Source: an uncultured Lachnospiraceae bacterium (GTDB lineage: Bacteria; Bacillota; Clostridia; Lachnospirales; Lachnospiraceae). From it: a stretch of 64,000 nt of DNA. The DNA lies in the NCBI GenBank assembly GCA_910585995.1, contig CAJUGG010000102.1, positions 7,099 through 71,098 on the forward strand, given 5' to 3'. The position numbers and the translations under genes were made by a program. The notes under the pieces were generated by a model that searched no databases, was not told the DNA's origin, and was given only the letters and a program-made list of their open reading frames with translations. Of the stretch, positions 23,515-32,107 are shown one piece after another; the stretch's first letter is position 1; the number at the start of each line of letters is the position of its first letter.

Positions 23515-24858
23515 ATGAGAAGACGTATTTGGTATATGAGTTTATTGCTGTCGGTGATGTTGGTTGCTGGGTGTGGGAAGAAGGAGGAGGCGGCGCCGAA
23601 GGAAGCAGAGGCTTTGGTGGAAGAAGAGGCTAAGGAACCTCCGGCTCCTGGGGAGGAGACTTGGGGGACGGCGCCGGAGTATAAAGCAACATTGATTACG
23701 ACGACGCCTGTACGGTATCTGGCAGTGACGGTGGGGCAGACAGAAGAAGAAGTGAATCTGACCTGGTACTCTCCGGCAGAAGAAGCGGGACAAGTGTACT
23801 GGACGACAGCAGAGGATACGGAGTTTGCCAATGCGGTGACGTTTGAGGCAAATGTATATCCGTCGGATATCACTTCTGGATATTATGTAAACCGTGCGAC
23901 AGTTACCGGACTTTTGCCAAAGACAGAGTATTTGTATCAGGTGGGAAATGAGGAAGCCATGTCTCCTTCCTATACGTATACCACACCTGATTTTTCGGAT
24001 GAATTTCGGTTTACGGCGGTGGGCGATGCGCAAATTGGAAAGCCCGTGGAGGAAGTGGACCGACAGAAAAATAACTGGCATAAATTATTAAATAAAGTAA
24101 AATATCATTTTCCGGATACCAGTTTTTTGGTGTCCCTGGGTGATCAGGTCAATGATTTTGATGACAATGAACAGTATAACGCCTTTTTAAATCAGGGAGC
24201 GCTCTACAGCCTGTCCCTGGCTCCGGTGAAAGGAAACCACGATATGGGAGGGCCGCAGTATTCGGAGCATTTTCTGCTGCCGAATCAGTCCACACTAGGA
24301 ACCTGTGACAATGACGGAGATGGAGACTATTGGTTTACCAGGGGCAATGCCCTCTTTATGGTATTAGACACTATGGATTCTACAAAATGGGGAGAGCACG
24401 CAGATTTTATCGCCTCTGCGGTGGAAGCCAATCCAGACGCCAAATGGCGGATAGTATTCTCTCATTTTTCTCCCTATAATGCCTATGAAAATTATCTGGA
24501 AAATGCAAAAAATATTCGTCCCTATTTCCTCGCGTTTACCAGTGCCTATGAGATTGATCTGGTCATGTGCGGACATGATCATGCCTATGTGCGCACACAC
24601 TTTATTCAGGAGGACGGAAGCTTCCAGGAATACGAAAGCCCTGCCCAAAATCCAGAAGGCACGCTGTATCTGACATTAAGTTCGTCAAGCGGCAGCCTCT
24701 ACCGCCGCCCCACAGACCAGGAAGAAGCCGCAGTCTCCAAAAAACGCGATACTCCGGAAGTCACTGACGTACAGATCACCCCGAACAGCCTGACCGTCAG
24801 CACCTACAATGCTGAGACCTGGGAGCCTACGGATACTTTCGAGATACAAAAGCCATAA
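23515..24858 (+). CDS. Lipoprotein metallophosphoesterase with purple acid phosphatase-like N-domain
   Basis: This 447-residue protein starts with a lipoprotein signal (MRRRIWYMSLLLSVMLVAGC), lipidated at Cys20. An acidic linker is followed by a fibronectin-like domain (about 60-155), then a calcineurin-type metallophosphoesterase domain. All metal motifs are present: VGDAQIG, SLGDQVND, VKGNHDMG, VFSHFSPYN and MCGHDHAYVRTH. It should hydrolyse phosphate esters outside the cell. GAGGTGAT precedes the ATG. It is monocistronic and divergent from the CotH operon, whose VTC gene may relate to polyphosphate; a functional link is speculative. Substrate unknown. Confidence 0.9.
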   Translation: MRRRIWYMSLLLSVMLVAGCGKKEEAAPKEAEALVEEEAKEPPAPGEETWGTAPEYKATLITTTPVRYLAVTVGQTEEEVNLTWYSPAEEAGQVYWTTAEDTEFANAVTFEANVYPSDITSGYYVNRATVTGLLPKTEYLYQVGNEEAMSPSYTYTTPDFSDEFRFTAVGDAQIGKPVEEVDRQKNNWHKLLNKVKYHFPDTSFLVSLGDQVNDFDDNEQYNAFLNQGALYSLSLAPVKGNHDMGGPQYSEHFLLPNQSTLGTCDNDGDGDYWFTRGNALFMVLDTMDSTKWGEHADFIASAVEANPDAKWRIVFSHFSPYNAYENYLENAKNIRPYFLAFTSAYEIDLVMCGHDHAYVRTHFIQEDGSFQEYESPAQNPEGTLYLTLSSSSGSLYRRPTDQEEAAVSKKRDTPEVTDVQITPNSLTVSTYNAETWEPTDTFEIQKP

Positions 24859-24874
24859 TCACAGATTAGAAAAA

Positions 24875-24909
24875 GGGATCATCCCATCTGAGACGGTCCC
24901 CTATTTTTT
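24875..24909 (+). terminator. Terminator after the metallophosphoesterase
   Basis: GGGATC (24875-24880) can pair with GGTCCC around a loop of about 14 bases and is followed within three bases by TTTTTT at 24904. It overlaps the last codons of the convergent gene at 24901. The six-pair stem is modest. Confidence 0.55.
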
Positions 24910-25803
24910 CTTCTTAGAGACTCCTGCATGTTTGGTGATCTTATATATGTATATCTTTTCACTCAGGTCTTTTTTGTCTATCTGAATCCCTTTGGGCACA
25001 CTGGCGCAAAAATAGATGCGGTCCGGCGGTCTTGTGCCGATCTTTTTCATCTTGGTGTGCATCTCGCAGACAATCTCCCCGTGGTCTGCCTGCTTGGTCA
25101 GTTCGTTTTTTACTGTCTTACGGCTTCGTTCGGGAGAACAGGAGACGGACATCCGGTCTCCGAGAGACTGATTATCCATCGGCCCATATTTATGAAGCAA
25201 GTCCGGGATCTCTTTCTGAATACAGTACAAGTGATGCAGGATCTCTTTTCGTCTGCACAAAAAGCCAGCTTCCAGACGCTCCATGGAATCTTTGATCTTT
25301 TTATCAAACACCAGTTCTCTATATAAGACCGGAAGATCCTGAGAAAATTCCAGCAGAGAATCTGTGGAATCTTCCAACAAGATCATCACCTTTTGCAGCT
25401 CTTCTGTCTGAAAGACATAGCGAAGCCCTTCCTGATCTTCACAGCAGACCACAAGATAAGAGGCGTCAAAATCTCCCTCTCCTTCTAAAGCTTCCTGAAA
25501 AACTGCCGTCTCCAGTTCACAATGTCTTAGGATCTCCCTCTTTTCGGTCTCATACCGCGGGCCATCCATCACAATCTGTCCTCTGGCCATCTCTTTTTCC
25601 AAAAGCCGGCTCAGACGGATACAGTCTTCTTCTCTGTGATGGGTATAGATAAAGTCAATCAGTTCTTCATAACGAGACTCTGACAAAATACAGACTCCGG
25701 AATATCTTTTTAATTCCTCCAACAGATCCAGCACGGTATCTAACTCCTGGTTCTGGATGGCATCGCATAAAGTAGCATTACTCAGGAGCATGTCTACGTT
25801 CAT
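24901..25803 (-). CDS. Unknown protein, third gene of the DUF262/ATPase module
   Basis: This 300-residue soluble protein has no signal peptide or membrane helix. The N-terminal part (1-190) is helical and acidic, with the small-residue strand ASYLVVCCEDQEGLRYV. The C-terminal part has a conserved-looking stretch RIYFCASVPKGIQIDKKDLS and ends KIYIYKITKHAGVSKKKK. Similar GKIxIxxIGKHL-type ends are known to me from genes beside ATPases of putative defence cassettes, but I cannot name a family. Its start overlaps the ATPase gene by 26 bases, with GAGGTTGG as ribosome binding site. This indicates coupled expression. It could be the effector of the module. Confidence 0.7.
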   Translation of the reverse strand: MNVDMLLSNATLCDAIQNQELDTVLDLLEELKRYSGVCILSESRYEELIDFIYTHHREEDCIRLSRLLEKEMARGQIVMDGPRYETEKREILRHCELETAVFQEALEGEGDFDASYLVVCCEDQEGLRYVFQTEELQKVMILLEDSTDSLLEFSQDLPVLYRELVFDKKIKDSMERLEAGFLCRRKEILHHLYCIQKEIPDLLHKYGPMDNQSLGDRMSVSCSPERSRKTVKNELTKQADHGEIVCEMHTKMKKIGTRPPDRIYFCASVPKGIQIDKKDLSEKIYIYKITKHAGVSKKKK

Positions 25804-26866
25804 TTACCAACCTCATTTTTCGTAAGTAATACAGATCTTTTTCCACTTGTTCCATAAAGTCTTCGGGCCATGTATGGAACTGGGCATTGGCATCCATCTC
25901 CAAAAATTCTGACTTGTTTTCGCTGTCAAAATAATAGATGCCCACATCTTCTGCCTGGATCTTACATTCTGGCCCAACCACTGCTTTCCGAAGTCCATTG
26001 ACCACATGGTCGCTGTGCGTCTCCACCACCACCTGTACCCCTGCATGAGCTACAAACGCCAGGAATAGTGCCAGTTCTGACTGGGCCTTTGGGTGCAGAT
26101 GGAGTTCCGGATTTTCGATCACCAGAAGATCCCCTTTTGCTGCTAAAAGGCCTCCCACAATGACTGGAAGCACAAATCCCACACCATATCCCACATTGGT
26201 TCTGTGAAACCGATACTCTTTTCCAAAAGATAGAGAGACCATATTGTCATTGCCTGTGGTAGCTGCCATCACTTTACTTCCCGGCAGGATATGCTGAAGC
26301 CACTGATTGACCTGCACAGCAAACAACAGATTGTCCTGGTCCTGATAGCTTCGCTCCTTGTCAATATCAATCTTCAGAGAACGCCCGCGTTCTAAGATAT
26401 ACGCGATGTATTCATTTTCTTTTCCCAGAACCAGATTCTCGGCATTGCCCCGGCGCTGGTATTTGCTGATCATCCGTTCTGAACCCAGATACCATACCTT
26501 TTTTTGCAGAGAATCTTCTTTACTTTCGACTTTCCGGTAATGGAGATTGTTATCGCCTTCATAAGAAGTGATCCCCCAGAGATGTTTTTTCCCTTCTTCT
26601 GTGACAGCGACCCAGATCACTTCCTCCTCTGCATCCTCGTACAGCAGTTCTTTAAAAGAATACAGGTCCAGATTGTATTTTGCATCCATCAGATCCAGAT
26701 CCCCCATCACCGACTGGTCTGCTGCCATCTCCATTCCCAACAGCAAAGCCTGGATCACAGAAGATTTTCCGCTGGAATTGACGCCGCATAAAAGGGTAAA
26801 TGGCCGAAGTTCTACATCCAGTTCTGAAAAACATTTGAAATTTTCCATATGCAGATGCCCGATCAT
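25778..26866 (-). CDS. AAA/ABC-type ATPase (AAA_15/DUF3696-like)
   Basis: This 362-residue ATPase of the OLD/RecF-like group has the Walker A LLCGVNSSGKSSVIQALLLG (26-45), Walker B LLVIENPELHLHPKAQSELA (about 248-267), and the downstream VVVETHSDHVVNGLRKAV. The last segment is the pattern seen in AAA_15 and DUF3696 proteins. There is no coiled-coil arm and no TOPRIM domain. It lies between a DUF262 gene (12 bases upstream) and an unknown gene that overlaps its 3' end. ATPases of this type commonly act as sensors in anti-phage modules; the role here is inference. AGAGGAGG precedes the ATG. Confidence 0.88.
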   Translation of the reverse strand: MIGHLHMENFKCFSELDVELRPFTLLCGVNSSGKSSVIQALLLGMEMAADQSVMGDLDLMDAKYNLDLYSFKELLYEDAEEEVIWVAVTEEGKKHLWGITSYEGDNNLHYRKVESKEDSLQKKVWYLGSERMISKYQRRGNAENLVLGKENEYIAYILERGRSLKIDIDKERSYQDQDNLLFAVQVNQWLQHILPGSKVMAATTGNDNMVSLSFGKEYRFHRTNVGYGVGFVLPVIVGGLLAAKGDLLVIENPELHLHPKAQSELALFLAFVAHAGVQVVVETHSDHVVNGLRKAVVGPECKIQAEDVGIYYFDSENKSEFLEMDANAQFHTWPEDFMEQVEKDLYYLRKMRLVNERRHAPE

Positions 26867-26878
26867 CCTGTTCCTCCT

Positions 26879-28285
26879 CTAACTATAGATCTGATCCAGA
26901 AATTCCTGTACCTTTCCCATCGTTGTCTCTCTCAACTGATAATTGGTATTGTGTGAGATGGAATCAAAAAATTCCTTGTCCCGATGCAGAAATTCTGCAA
27001 ATTCCTGACAGATATTCCCTCTTTTTCTAATCTTTACGGCACTGTAGGACGACAACAGGACGGAAAACGCAATAAACAGAGATTTATTGATGGGGTTTTT
27101 CCACTCAGTTGCCCAGCCGTCCTTATCCATCTCAATCTTCCGAAACGCTTTTCGCCCAAACATCAGATACGCACGTTTCATCGCCTTGGTAAAACAGGTT
27201 TCGATCTCCGTATAGGGTATTTTTTTGCACTGATTTAGTCTGACCGCAACTTCATCGATAAATTCATCCATCTTGGTGGAATATTCGATCTTTAGGAAAT
27301 TGTCCCGATACAGGCAGTAAAACCCGATATACCGCATGATCAGCTCCTGTGCCATCATCCGTTTATCACTGATACTGTAATCGGTGGCTTTTAAAAACTC
27401 CTCTTTTTCCGCCATATCCCGAACAAATGTTCTCACTTCTTTTTTCATAAATGCATGACGGATCTCCTGCTTATTCAGCTCTTTTCCGCCGGTATTCAGC
27501 CGTTTAAAGATATCCAGCTTGACATTTTCCGGGGTGCTCGGTTCGATGATATTGCAGTCAATCTGATACGTCCTCAGGTCGCGCACCAGCTTCGGACGCA
27601 GATTTTTCTCTTCCGGGACTTCTTTGTTTTTAAAATACCGCCCCTCACATTCCTCTTTGAGATACTCTAACTTGCTCAGGCGAAACTCGTTATGAAAAAA
27701 TTTATAGATTGTAGTTAATCTTTGTACGCCGTCTACCACCTGAAGCTTGCCCTCTTTGTCCCTGGCAAAATAAAAGACCGGCAGCGGGATATTTAACAAA
27801 ATCGATTCAATCAGGCGGGATTTTCTCACATTGTCCCATACATAATCCCTCTGAAAATCGGGTGCCAGATCCAGGACGGGTTCTTCATCCTCCTCACCAT
27901 CGATCATCCCCACGATCTCTTTGAGGGAAAACCTGCCCGGCGCTACGGTAATCAGGGCAGGATCATAGGGCACCTTGATCACTGGCTCTTCTTCTTCCTC
28001 CACCTGCTCGAAACCACTCTCATAGTTTTCCTGCTGGACCTTTAAGATCTCCGCATAGCGCTGCTCAAATAGTCCTAAGATCTCCCTGGCATACGCCTGA
28101 TAGATCCCCTGACATCTCTCCATCAGGATCTTTCGCCCGCTGGAAGTCTCATCCCGTTCGATCTTCAGCTGGATCTTTTGATCTTCGGTCTGAAAGATAT
28201 TCTCATCTTTCGGGGACTCTACAAAACACAGATAGTCAAATCCCCCTTTTTCATCCAGCTTTAGTTCGATCTGTATCGATCCCAT
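26879..28285 (-). CDS. DUF262 (ParB/Srx-like) domain protein
   Basis: This 468-residue cytoplasmic protein has an acidic N-terminal extension (1-125, with EEEEEPVIK). The DUF262 domain follows: DLAPDFQRDYVWDNVRKSRLI, SILLNIPLPVFYFARD and the DGxQR signature in QVVDGVQRLTTIYKFF (about 181-196), then IFKRLNTGGKELNKQEIRHA. DUF262 is related to ParB/sulfiredoxin nucleotide-binding folds and forms the N-half of GmrS/GmrD type IV restriction enzymes. Here the usual DUF1524 HNH nuclease half is not visible; the C-terminal 200 residues are helical. It begins 24 bases after GtrA, apparently in the polysaccharide transcript. Confidence 0.88.
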   Translation of the reverse strand: MGSIQIELKLDEKGGFDYLCFVESPKDENIFQTEDQKIQLKIERDETSSGRKILMERCQGIYQAYAREILGLFEQRYAEILKVQQENYESGFEQVEEEEEPVIKVPYDPALITVAPGRFSLKEIVGMIDGEEDEEPVLDLAPDFQRDYVWDNVRKSRLIESILLNIPLPVFYFARDKEGKLQVVDGVQRLTTIYKFFHNEFRLSKLEYLKEECEGRYFKNKEVPEEKNLRPKLVRDLRTYQIDCNIIEPSTPENVKLDIFKRLNTGGKELNKQEIRHAFMKKEVRTFVRDMAEKEEFLKATDYSISDKRMMAQELIMRYIGFYCLYRDNFLKIEYSTKMDEFIDEVAVRLNQCKKIPYTEIETCFTKAMKRAYLMFGRKAFRKIEMDKDGWATEWKNPINKSLFIAFSVLLSSYSAVKIRKRGNICQEFAEFLHRDKEFFDSISHNTNYQLRETTMGKVQEFLDQIYS

Positions 28286-28309
28286 AGTTCCCTCTCATCC
28301 CCTTTTTTC

Positions 28310-28699
28310 TCAAGATTTCTTCTCAATAAAGATCTTCCTGCTTACAAAATTATACACCATCACCACTGCGGTAGCTCCGATCTTAGAGATCATATAGTGG
28401 ATGCCAAGGCCTTCCACCGCGGCCCACATACAGACTTCGTTGATGCCAAGACCGATGATGCTTAAAAAGACAAAGATCACAAACTCCTGGATCTTATTCT
28501 TACTTTTGTCTGTCTCAAAGACAAATGTAACGCTTAAGAGATAGTTGACCACCACCGACACGGTAAAAGAGATCCCGCTGGAGATCAGATAGTCCACGGC
28601 GAATCGTTCCGTCAACAGGACCATGATGCCATAGTCGATAAAAAAGCACAAAAACCCTACAAATCCAAACTTAATGATCTGCTCCATCAATTTTTTCAT
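28310..28699 (-). CDS. GtrA-like membrane protein
   Basis: This 129-residue protein has four membrane helices and the GtrA signature FGFVGFLCFFIDYGIMVLL near the N-terminus. It is followed by NYLLSVTFVFET and a C-terminal NFVSRKIFIEKK. GtrA proteins are thought to move lipid-linked monosaccharides across the membrane for glycan decoration. The gene starts three bases after the SGNH protein stop and has GGAGAAG upstream. Its place in an ABC-exported polysaccharide operon fits a decoration step outside the cell, possibly with the GT39 enzyme at 39151. Confidence 0.9.
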   Translation of the reverse strand: MKKLMEQIIKFGFVGFLCFFIDYGIMVLLTERFAVDYLISSGISFTVSVVVNYLLSVTFVFETDKSKNKIQEFVIFVFLSIIGLGINEVCMWAAVEGLGIHYMISKIGATAVVMVYNFVSRKIFIEKKS

Positions 28700-28702
28700 A
28701 TG

Positions 28703-29920
28703 TTATCTTCTCCAATTCGATTTTGTCCCGCAGATCACGCTGTAGAGGCAGTCTGCGATCTGCCGGTATCCTGCCCTGCCCGGATGTACGGCATCTGTGG
28801 GCACCGGGATCACCTTCTCTGCATGAGGATTGACCGGCTCTTCTTCCACATAAAAATTGTTGGCGCTGTCATGACAGATTCCCGCCGGGACACAATACAG
28901 ATTTTTCTCGTCCTTTAAAGCTTCTTCCAAGTACGTCATCAGATGAAAGACCTTCTGATCTTCCTCGTATTTATAACGGTCGCCGTAGAGGGCATAGCCA
29001 TGATTGTTCCACGAACCGATCCCATCCTGATTGGCCGGATACAGCGTATGCACCAGGTAGATGGGCAGAGCCGGGTCGTCTTCATGGATCTTTTGTACGA
29101 TCTCTACGATGTTGTCTCCATTGATCCTGGGGTCTGTATCCAGCCCATTGGTCCCTAAGAACACTTCCACTGCATCTGGGTCAAAGCCCGTCATCTCTTT
29201 ATAATACGCCCAGTCAAATCCATTTGTCTCTTCATTATAGAAAGGATGCACTTCCTCTGTGGGTTCCTCCAGATCATATCCTGTCTCTGTCAGATAATTG
29301 GCAGCCGAAAAGCCTCTCCTCGCCTCTGTCAGAGAACCGCCCACGCCTCTGGTTCCCATATAGACGATCTGGTTGTCTGTCAGCTCATTCAGACGCTCAT
29401 ACGTGGCTGTATCGCAGGAAAGACTGTCACCAAGCGTCAGCAGAGAAAAACTCTCCTTCATCGCATGTACAATCCGAAGCTCCGTCGTCGTCTTGGCCAC
29501 CTGCGTTCCATTGTCATCAAATACCGTAAAAATCAAAGGATAGGTGCCGGCCAGCTCATCCTTTCCCGTCACAGAAAATTTGCGGTTCATATTTCTGCCC
29601 ACCGCGCAGGTCCATTTTACATGGTACTGAGAGATCCGTTCTCCCAGAGAAGTGATCTGATTATCATACAATTCAATCGTGACTCCGGAAGCTACATAAA
29701 TCTCCTGCGGCAGAAAAAGTTCAATCCCGGTATATAAGCCTTCTTCATTTTCCACAACGCCTTTTGCCTCTAACTGTCTCTCTAGCACCCGCACCTCATA
29801 CTCCCTGGCCATCTCATGGATCACCAGCACTGTGCCAAGAAAAAAACAACAGATCGTCAATATTAAGATGGTCGTCCGGTACGCATTTCTTATGACCTTC
29901 TCACGCTCTACTCTCCTCAT
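28703..29920 (-). CDS. Membrane-anchored SGNH/GDSL hydrolase-like protein
   Basis: This 405-residue protein has one N-terminal membrane helix (about 15-33), a beta-rich extracellular region (60-150) and an SGNH domain. Block I is LLTLGDSLSCDTATY, with the nucleophile Ser. GTNGLDTDPRINGD stands for the glycine/asparagine block, and TDAVHPGRAGYRQIA carries the Asp-His pair. Such enzymes add or remove acetyl or other acyl groups on surface glycans. It sits 15 bases after a GT2 gene and just before GtrA, so a polysaccharide modification role is likely. The exact reaction is not determined. Confidence 0.82.
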   Translation of the reverse strand: MRRVEREKVIRNAYRTTILILTICCFFLGTVLVIHEMAREYEVRVLERQLEAKGVVENEEGLYTGIELFLPQEIYVASGVTIELYDNQITSLGERISQYHVKWTCAVGRNMNRKFSVTGKDELAGTYPLIFTVFDDNGTQVAKTTTELRIVHAMKESFSLLTLGDSLSCDTATYERLNELTDNQIVYMGTRGVGGSLTEARRGFSAANYLTETGYDLEEPTEEVHPFYNEETNGFDWAYYKEMTGFDPDAVEVFLGTNGLDTDPRINGDNIVEIVQKIHEDDPALPIYLVHTLYPANQDGIGSWNNHGYALYGDRYKYEEDQKVFHLMTYLEEALKDEKNLYCVPAGICHDSANNFYVEEEPVNPHAEKVIPVPTDAVHPGRAGYRQIADCLYSVICGTKSNWRR

Positions 29921-29935
29921 GATCTCTTTACTCCT

Positions 29936-31822
29936 TTAAAACCGCAGGGTAAAATCCGAATAATCCAGAGAAAAATTCGGATTGTAATAAGGATCTCCCG
30001 CCTCTAACTCCGCTTTCCATTTTTCTCTGAAATGTGCACACTCTTTTTCATAGCGTCTAAGCTTTTCACCCTCTTCTAATCCCCTGGTCTTGGATTCATA
30101 GTGATACAACTCCGCAAACGGCGTAAAGATATTCAGATACCCCTTTTGGCGAATCTTCAGGCAAAAATCCACATCATTCAAAGAGATCGTGAATGTCTCA
30201 TCCAATCCCCCCACTTCCTCATAGATCCTTTTTTTCACCATCAGGCAAGCCGCAGTCACAGCAGTCATATCCTGGGCATAACAAAGCCGTCCCATATAGC
30301 CCAGATGCTCCTTGGGCATCTTATAGTGCGTATGCCCCGCCGAACGGTGCGCCCCTAGTCCGATCACCACTCCGGCATGCTGGATCGTATTGTCGGCATA
30401 ATAAAGCTTAGCTCCCACCGCCCCCACATCTGCACGCTGGGCATACATCAGCATCTGCTCCACCCAGTCCGGCGTGATCACTTCCGTATCATTATTTAAA
30501 AACAACAGATAGTCGCCCTTTGTAAACGTCACGCCATAATTATTGATCTTTGAATAATTAAATTCTCCCTGATACGTCACCACCTGCACATTGGGATACG
30601 CCTGAAGCTCTTTATAATACGCAAAAATACTCTGCTCACTGCTGTTATTTTCCACCACCACAATCTCCAGATTCTTCCAGGTAGAACGCTCCATCACCGA
30701 AAAAATACACCGTCTAAGATCTGTCACATGATCCTTATTCGGGATCACGATACTCACAAGAGGCTGCCCCTCAATCGGATATCTCACCTGGAAGATCGTC
30801 GGAAACGCGCGGGTACTCTCCACTTCCACCTCGATTCCATAATAATCCCTCATATGGTCATGCACCGCACGCTTGGCCGCATCAATCGCATACGTCTTCG
30901 CATTGATATCAGCAGCCACCGAATTAGGATGCGAACGCCAATAATACAGGATCTTGGGGATATGCTGTACATTTTTTGCCTCTTCAGTCAGTCTCAGGAT
31001 CATATCATGATCCTGGCTCCCGTCATACTCCGGCCGAAACAGCCCCGTCTTCTCCAAAAGCTTTTCATCAAAGACCGAAAAATGACAGATATAATTATTC
31101 GCCCGCAGATTATCCGGCGAATAATCCGGCTTAAAATGCAGCACAATCAGATCATCCAGATTCGGAGAAGTAAACGTCGCCTCATCCGTATAGACATAAT
31201 CCGCCCCCTTCTCACAGATCACCTTCATACACTCATACAATAGACTCGGATGCATCACATCATCATGGTCAAACAACCCGATAAAATCCCCCTTAGCCAT
31301 CGAAAAACACACATTCGTATTCCCGGAGATCCCCAGATTCTTCTCGATCTTCTGATAGACAATCCTGGAATCCTCTCTCTGATACTCCCTACAGATCTCC
31401 CCCACTTCCGTATGCTTCTCATCGCTCCCATCCGCCAGACACAACTCCCAGTTCCGATAAGTCTGTCCCCGGACCGAATCAATCATCTCCCTCAAAAACC
31501 TCTCCGGCGTATTATAAAGCGGCACCAGCACACTAATCTTCAGATCCCTAGAAAATACCGTCCCCTCTTCCTCCTTACGCCTCGCCTCATCCGGAAAACT
31601 TCTCGTCCCAAAATCAACCCTCTTCGACGCCTCCCCCCTCTTCTGGCGCCATCTCCTATACATCCCCCTCCATCCGCCATAATGAACATAAGCATTCCTC
31701 ATCCTGATAAAAAAATGCACCACCACCCGAAGCGGCTTACTCACCTTCCAATACCAAGTATCCCTCACCCCATCAAACCTCTTATCCCGATGCTCCGGCA
31801 ATCCCTGCTTATCCTTACTCAT
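29936..31822 (-). CDS. Two-domain family 2 glycosyltransferase
   Basis: This 628-residue cytoplasmic protein has two complete GT2 domains. The first (about 95-330) has VLVPLYNTPERFLREMIDSV, CLADGSD, NLGISGNTNVCFSMAKGDFI and LFDHDDVMHPSLLYE. The second (about 358-600) has VSIVIPNKDHVTDLRRCIFS, VVENNSSEQSIF, FNYSKINNYGV, YLLFLNNDTEVITPDW and NDVDFCLKIRQKGYLN. Both keep the metal-binding acidic residues, so it may add two sugars in turn, as polysaccharide repeat synthases of this type do. It is a full-length relative of the protein at 18451-20229, whose second domain is decayed. AGAAGGAATGG precedes the ATG. Confidence 0.9.
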   Translation of the reverse strand: MSKDKQGLPEHRDKRFDGVRDTWYWKVSKPLRVVVHFFIRMRNAYVHYGGWRGMYRRWRQKRGEASKRVDFGTRSFPDEARRKEEEGTVFSRDLKISVLVPLYNTPERFLREMIDSVRGQTYRNWELCLADGSDEKHTEVGEICREYQREDSRIVYQKIEKNLGISGNTNVCFSMAKGDFIGLFDHDDVMHPSLLYECMKVICEKGADYVYTDEATFTSPNLDDLIVLHFKPDYSPDNLRANNYICHFSVFDEKLLEKTGLFRPEYDGSQDHDMILRLTEEAKNVQHIPKILYYWRSHPNSVAADINAKTYAIDAAKRAVHDHMRDYYGIEVEVESTRAFPTIFQVRYPIEGQPLVSIVIPNKDHVTDLRRCIFSVMERSTWKNLEIVVVENNSSEQSIFAYYKELQAYPNVQVVTYQGEFNYSKINNYGVTFTKGDYLLFLNNDTEVITPDWVEQMLMYAQRADVGAVGAKLYYADNTIQHAGVVIGLGAHRSAGHTHYKMPKEHLGYMGRLCYAQDMTAVTAACLMVKKRIYEEVGGLDETFTISLNDVDFCLKIRQKGYLNIFTPFAELYHYESKTRGLEEGEKLRRYEKECAHFREKWKAELEAGDPYYNPNFSLDYSDFTLRF

Positions 31823-31908
31823 AATCCCATTCCTTCTATATTAAATATTATCTGTTCCATACCCCTCTATACTAACCTATTGGAGGTGGTCTCCGGCCTA
31901 CGATCCCA

Positions 31909-32059
31909 GCCTGGGAGGGGCGGATGTTCCTGTAAGACCCATTGAGTGCCGTCGGCACTTAACGAGCGCAAGCGGAACGCGCAGTCGCGAGTTTAGTACC
32001 GCTACAGGCACTCACTAAGCGCGAGCGGGGTCTGGAAGGAACATCCGCCCCTCCCAGGC
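31909..32059. repeat. Long intergenic hairpin, locus 3
   Basis: Perfect 23-base inverted arms (31909-31931 and 32037-32059; sequence begins GCCTGGGAGGGGCGGATG) enclose a core of 105 bases. The core itself folds: AGACCC pairs with GGGTCT and GAGTGCC with GGCACTC, with a GTGCCGTCGGCAC hairpin inside. The core is rich in CG and in GAGCG/CGCGA motifs and has no similarity to loci 1 and 2. It occupies most of the gap between the methyltransferase-kinase gene and the GT2 gene. The rest of the gap, 31823-31908, shows only the GT2 ribosome binding site. Confidence 0.85.
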
Positions 32060-32104
32060 GTCGCTTGTATCAAGCGTCGCTTATATCAGCCATCGCCTGT
32101 ATCG
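32058..32104. repeat. Short imperfect tandem repeat (about 16 bp x 3)
   Basis: Three successive units, GCGTCGCTTGTATCA, GCGTCGCTTATATCA and GCCATCGCCTGTATCG, follow the right arm of hairpin locus 3 directly. They end a few bases before the stop codon of the methyltransferase-kinase gene. No function is apparent. Confidence 0.6.
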
Positions 32105-32107
32105 CCC

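Noticed and set aside
24901..28285. The module as a complete GmrSD type IV restriction system
   Set aside because: The DUF262 protein shows no DUF1524 HNH motif, and the adjacent ATPase is not part of GmrSD.
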